Shown here one piece after another: positions 6,896-8,890 of a stretch of DNA of 8,890 bases. The first letter of the stretch is position 1. Each line of letters begins with the position of its first letter. The notes below the pieces were generated by a model. It was not told the origin of the DNA, ran no database searches, and saw only the letters and a list, made by a program, of their open reading frames with translations. Origin of the DNA: Candidatus Igneacidithiobacillus taiwanensis (lineage in GTDB: Bacteria > Pseudomonadota > Gammaproteobacteria > Acidithiobacillales > Acidithiobacillaceae); the NCBI GenBank assembly GCA_002341825.1, contig DDOU01000122.1, positions 19,763 through 28,652 of the forward strand, written 5' to 3'. The translations under genes and the position numbers were made by a program.

Positions 6896-8890
6896 TCAAA
6901 AACTCGCTTTAACGTCTGCGCCAACAAATGTCGGAGCGCCCACTTGCGCCTCAACAAAATGTCCACCCTGACTCGGCTTGCCCAAGTATAGATCCGCCGA
7001 GGAGAAATATTTCTGGTTGAAAAGGTTATCGACGTATAGATCGAAGGTCACCTTCTTCAAGCCCATGGTCATCGGGCGCATGGTGTAACCCAGGTTGAGA
7101 TTGGTGATGTTATACGGGTGCAAGCCGATACCGGAATTCACGCCCTTGTTGGTGTTGATGTACTGAGGCCCCACGACGTGATCCGTAACGCGAGCGCTGA
7201 AGCCATCCAGATGGTATCCCAAGCCAAAGTTCAGGTTGTAGGTAGGCACCCGTGCGACAATTTCGCCAGAGCTCACGGATACTCCGTCCGCCGCCTGAAA
7301 ATTAGAGGTGTAATGGGCAGCGGTGAGGGTATAGTTGGCAAAGGCATTGAAGCGATCGGGTAACTGCAGATCGGCCGAAGCAGTAAACCCTTGATAAAGC
7401 GCACTACCGACGTTGTACTGATAGGTTATTCCGGTCAAACCGTCATAGTAATAACCGAACTTGTTGTGGAAAAGCCGTAAAAAATAGGCAAGCGACGTCT
7501 GTAGGGGACCAACGTTGTAGCGCACCCCGGTATCAAAGCTATCGACATCTTCGGGCTTGACCTGCACCGTACCTGGAGTTGGACTACTGCCAATCTCTGC
7601 GTAGTACGCGCTGATATTCGGCACCTTGTACACCCGGCCATAATGGAAATATGTATCCAGATCTTTATTGATCAGATAACTAATACCAAAAGATGGCTCC
7701 CAAAAATTGTAGGTATTACTTATCGATCCACCGTAGTTGTAGTAATACCCCTCAACATCATTACAGGTAGTGTCCACTAGGTAATATTTGGCACCCGGGG
7801 TGATGGTCAGGTGGCGATCGAGCAGGCTGATGCGATCCTGGAGAAAGACGTCCGAAATCTGTCGGGTATCGTGCTCATCCCAAGCGTCGTTATAACCGTC
7901 AATCATCGGTACATTGTAGCTGCCATACCAATACTCGGCGGAGTGGTCGGTACTGTAAATGTAACTACCACCCAACGTCACGACATTATGCGGCAACAGA
8001 AAATCCAAACTCGGGTTGAAACCTACATTGCCAAAATTATCGATATAACGCTGATACTGGGTGCCGTTGTCACTACTGCCAAACAAGGCAGTGGGATTGT
8101 ACGTATTGCTCGGACGACCAGTGCTAGATGGGTTAGCATAACTCTTCGGCGAAGTCGGCAGCAGGTAGCCATCAAAAAGCCCTTTGTACGCCGCGTTGGT
8201 ATACGCAGTGCGATCATTATCGTTTTGGGTCACAAAGAATTTGGCTTTGGCCAAGAGGTGCTCGTTGATGATCGACTTCCAACCCAGCACCGTAGTGAAG
8301 GAGCTGGTATTGTTCCAGTTGGCATAGATATTCGGATTCCACTGAAAATCACGCCCATACTTGTCGATCAGCGCCACCGGCGCACGCTCGGGAAATTGTG
8401 CTAATTCATGGTTGTAGATGGTGTACAAAGATAGCTGCGACATGCCATGGTTGTAGGGCTGAATCGCCGCAAAATAATAGTTGTTGTTAATGGAATGCAC
8501 ATGCTGTATGTAACTTTGGTAGGGTTGATAGTTATAGCTAAAGAGCATGCGGGTACCAACGTAGGGCAAGACCCCAGAATTGATCGTCAAGCCTCCCGCC
8601 GCACTATCGCCGGTGCCACCGGTATAAACACCACCGCTACCAAAGGCTTCGACGCCAAAGTTTTTGGTCGGCTGGGTCGGGGTGTAGTCGAGGGTTCCGC
8701 CCAAGGCGTTGATACCGGTTTCGGATGGCGTATTCGCACCACTATAGACCTTCACTCCCGAAAACTGCCCCATACCAATGGGAGTTAGGGCGTGGTCATC
8801 TCCCTGGCCATTACTGCCGCCACGGAAAGTGTTGATCAGCGGCACGCCATCAAATTCCACACCGACCTGATCGCTATTGAAACCCTGATA
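6896..8890 (-). CDS. TonB-dependent outer-membrane receptor (5' end outside window)
   Basis: TonB-dependent receptors import ferric siderophores, cobalamin or other scarce ligands across the outer membrane using energy from TonB-ExbB-ExbD. The frame stays open to the window edge, giving the last 664 residues; a GTG at 8860 could be misread as a start, but the ten upstream residues (YQGFNSDQVG) continue the conserved plug domain. The plug end is visible as GVEFDGVPLINTFRGG and NALGGTLDY (from about residue 61). The beta-barrel follows, with alternating aromatic residues, the late-barrel motif KPEDVDSFDTGVRY (from K445), VDNLFNQKYF near the end, and a C-terminal phenylalanine (VGADVKASF), the outer-membrane assembly signal. 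The barrel is rich in Tyr and Asn, with clusters GYYYNYGG and FGYYYDG, and I see only one cysteine (C376). Signal peptide, TonB box and the first part of the plug lie outside, so the substrate cannot be assigned; iron uptake is only the commonest possibility. Local G+C varies from about 37% to 57% in hand-counted stretches. Confidence 0.94.
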   Translation of the reverse strand, partial: YQGFNSDQVGVEFDGVPLINTFRGGSNGQGDDHALTPIGMGQFSGVKVYSGANTPSETGINALGGTLDYTPTQPTKNFGVEAFGSGGVYTGGTGDSAAGGLTINSGVLPYVGTRMLFSYNYQPYQSYIQHVHSINNNYYFAAIQPYNHGMSQLSLYTIYNHELAQFPERAPVALIDKYGRDFQWNPNIYANWNNTSSFTTVLGWKSIINEHLLAKAKFFVTQNDNDRTAYTNAAYKGLFDGYLLPTSPKSYANPSSTGRPSNTYNPTALFGSSDNGTQYQRYIDNFGNVGFNPSLDFLLPHNVVTLGGSYIYSTDHSAEYWYGSYNVPMIDGYNDAWDEHDTRQISDVFLQDRISLLDRHLTITPGAKYYLVDTTCNDVEGYYYNYGGSISNTYNFWEPSFGISYLINKDLDTYFHYGRVYKVPNISAYYAEIGSSPTPGTVQVKPEDVDSFDTGVRYNVGPLQTSLAYFLRLFHNKFGYYYDGLTGITYQYNVGSALYQGFTASADLQLPDRFNAFANYTLTAAHYTSNFQAADGVSVSSGEIVARVPTYNLNFGLGYHLDGFSARVTDHVVGPQYINTNKGVNSGIGLHPYNITNLNLGYTMRPMTMGLKKVTFDLYVDNLFNQKYFSSADLYLGKPSQGGHFVEAQVGAPTFVGADVKASF

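Noticed and set aside
7811..8404. Open frame of 197 codons on the + strand
   Set aside because: It lies entirely opposite the receptor barrel-coding sequence, has no recognised domain, and the - strand frame carries clear family motifs.
8858..8860. GTG at 8860 (- strand) as the true start of the receptor
   Set aside because: The frame continues upstream to the window edge with plug-domain residues, and a receptor starting here would lack the signal peptide and most of the plug.
1..8890. CRISPR arrays, tRNA or rRNA genes, complete insertion sequences
   Set aside because: No regularly spaced repeats, cloverleaf sequences, rRNA-like stretches or transposase motifs were seen on reading both strands.

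Overview
The window reads as chromosomal DNA of a Gram-negative proteobacterium. The pairing of lower-glycolysis enzymes with a P3A-type proton-pumping ATPase, the high G+C of the left part and an outer-membrane TonB-dependent receptor on the right suggest an acidophile, possibly Acidithiobacillus or a relative. That placement is an inference from gene content; no rRNA or other phylogenetic marker is present.

Left block (1-5929, all on the + strand, tightly spaced, about two-thirds G+C in hand-counted stretches): the 3' part of a pyruvate kinase gene (5' end outside the window); a complete enolase gene 11 bases later; a complete P-type H+-ATPase gene 53 bases after the enolase stop; and a complete major facilitator superfamily (MFS) transporter gene 39 bases after that. 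No convincing terminator lies between these genes, so they could form one operon. Enolase makes phosphoenolpyruvate, pyruvate kinase turns it into pyruvate plus ATP, and the ATPase would spend ATP to export protons. The MFS carrier could use the resulting gradient, but its substrate is unknown.

Middle (5930-6217): a gap of about 290 bases between convergent genes, with no credible intact gene and an imperfect inverted repeat around 5999-6110. Base composition falls here and stays lower to the right (about 45% G+C in a hand count of 6241-6480).

Right block (6218-8890, all on the - strand): a TonB-dependent outer-membrane receptor whose 5' end lies beyond the window, a G+C-rich hairpin just after its stop, then a small membrane protein of the isoprenylcysteine carboxyl methyltransferase (ICMT) family. 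The two are separated by about 100 bases and are probably transcribed separately.

I found no CRISPR array, tRNA, rRNA, intact insertion sequence or recognisable novel multi-gene system. The points most worth a second look are the unusual active-site loop in the enolase, the physical linkage of PEP/ATP-generating enzymes to a proton pump, the M5 residue of that pump, and the compositional break near 5930.
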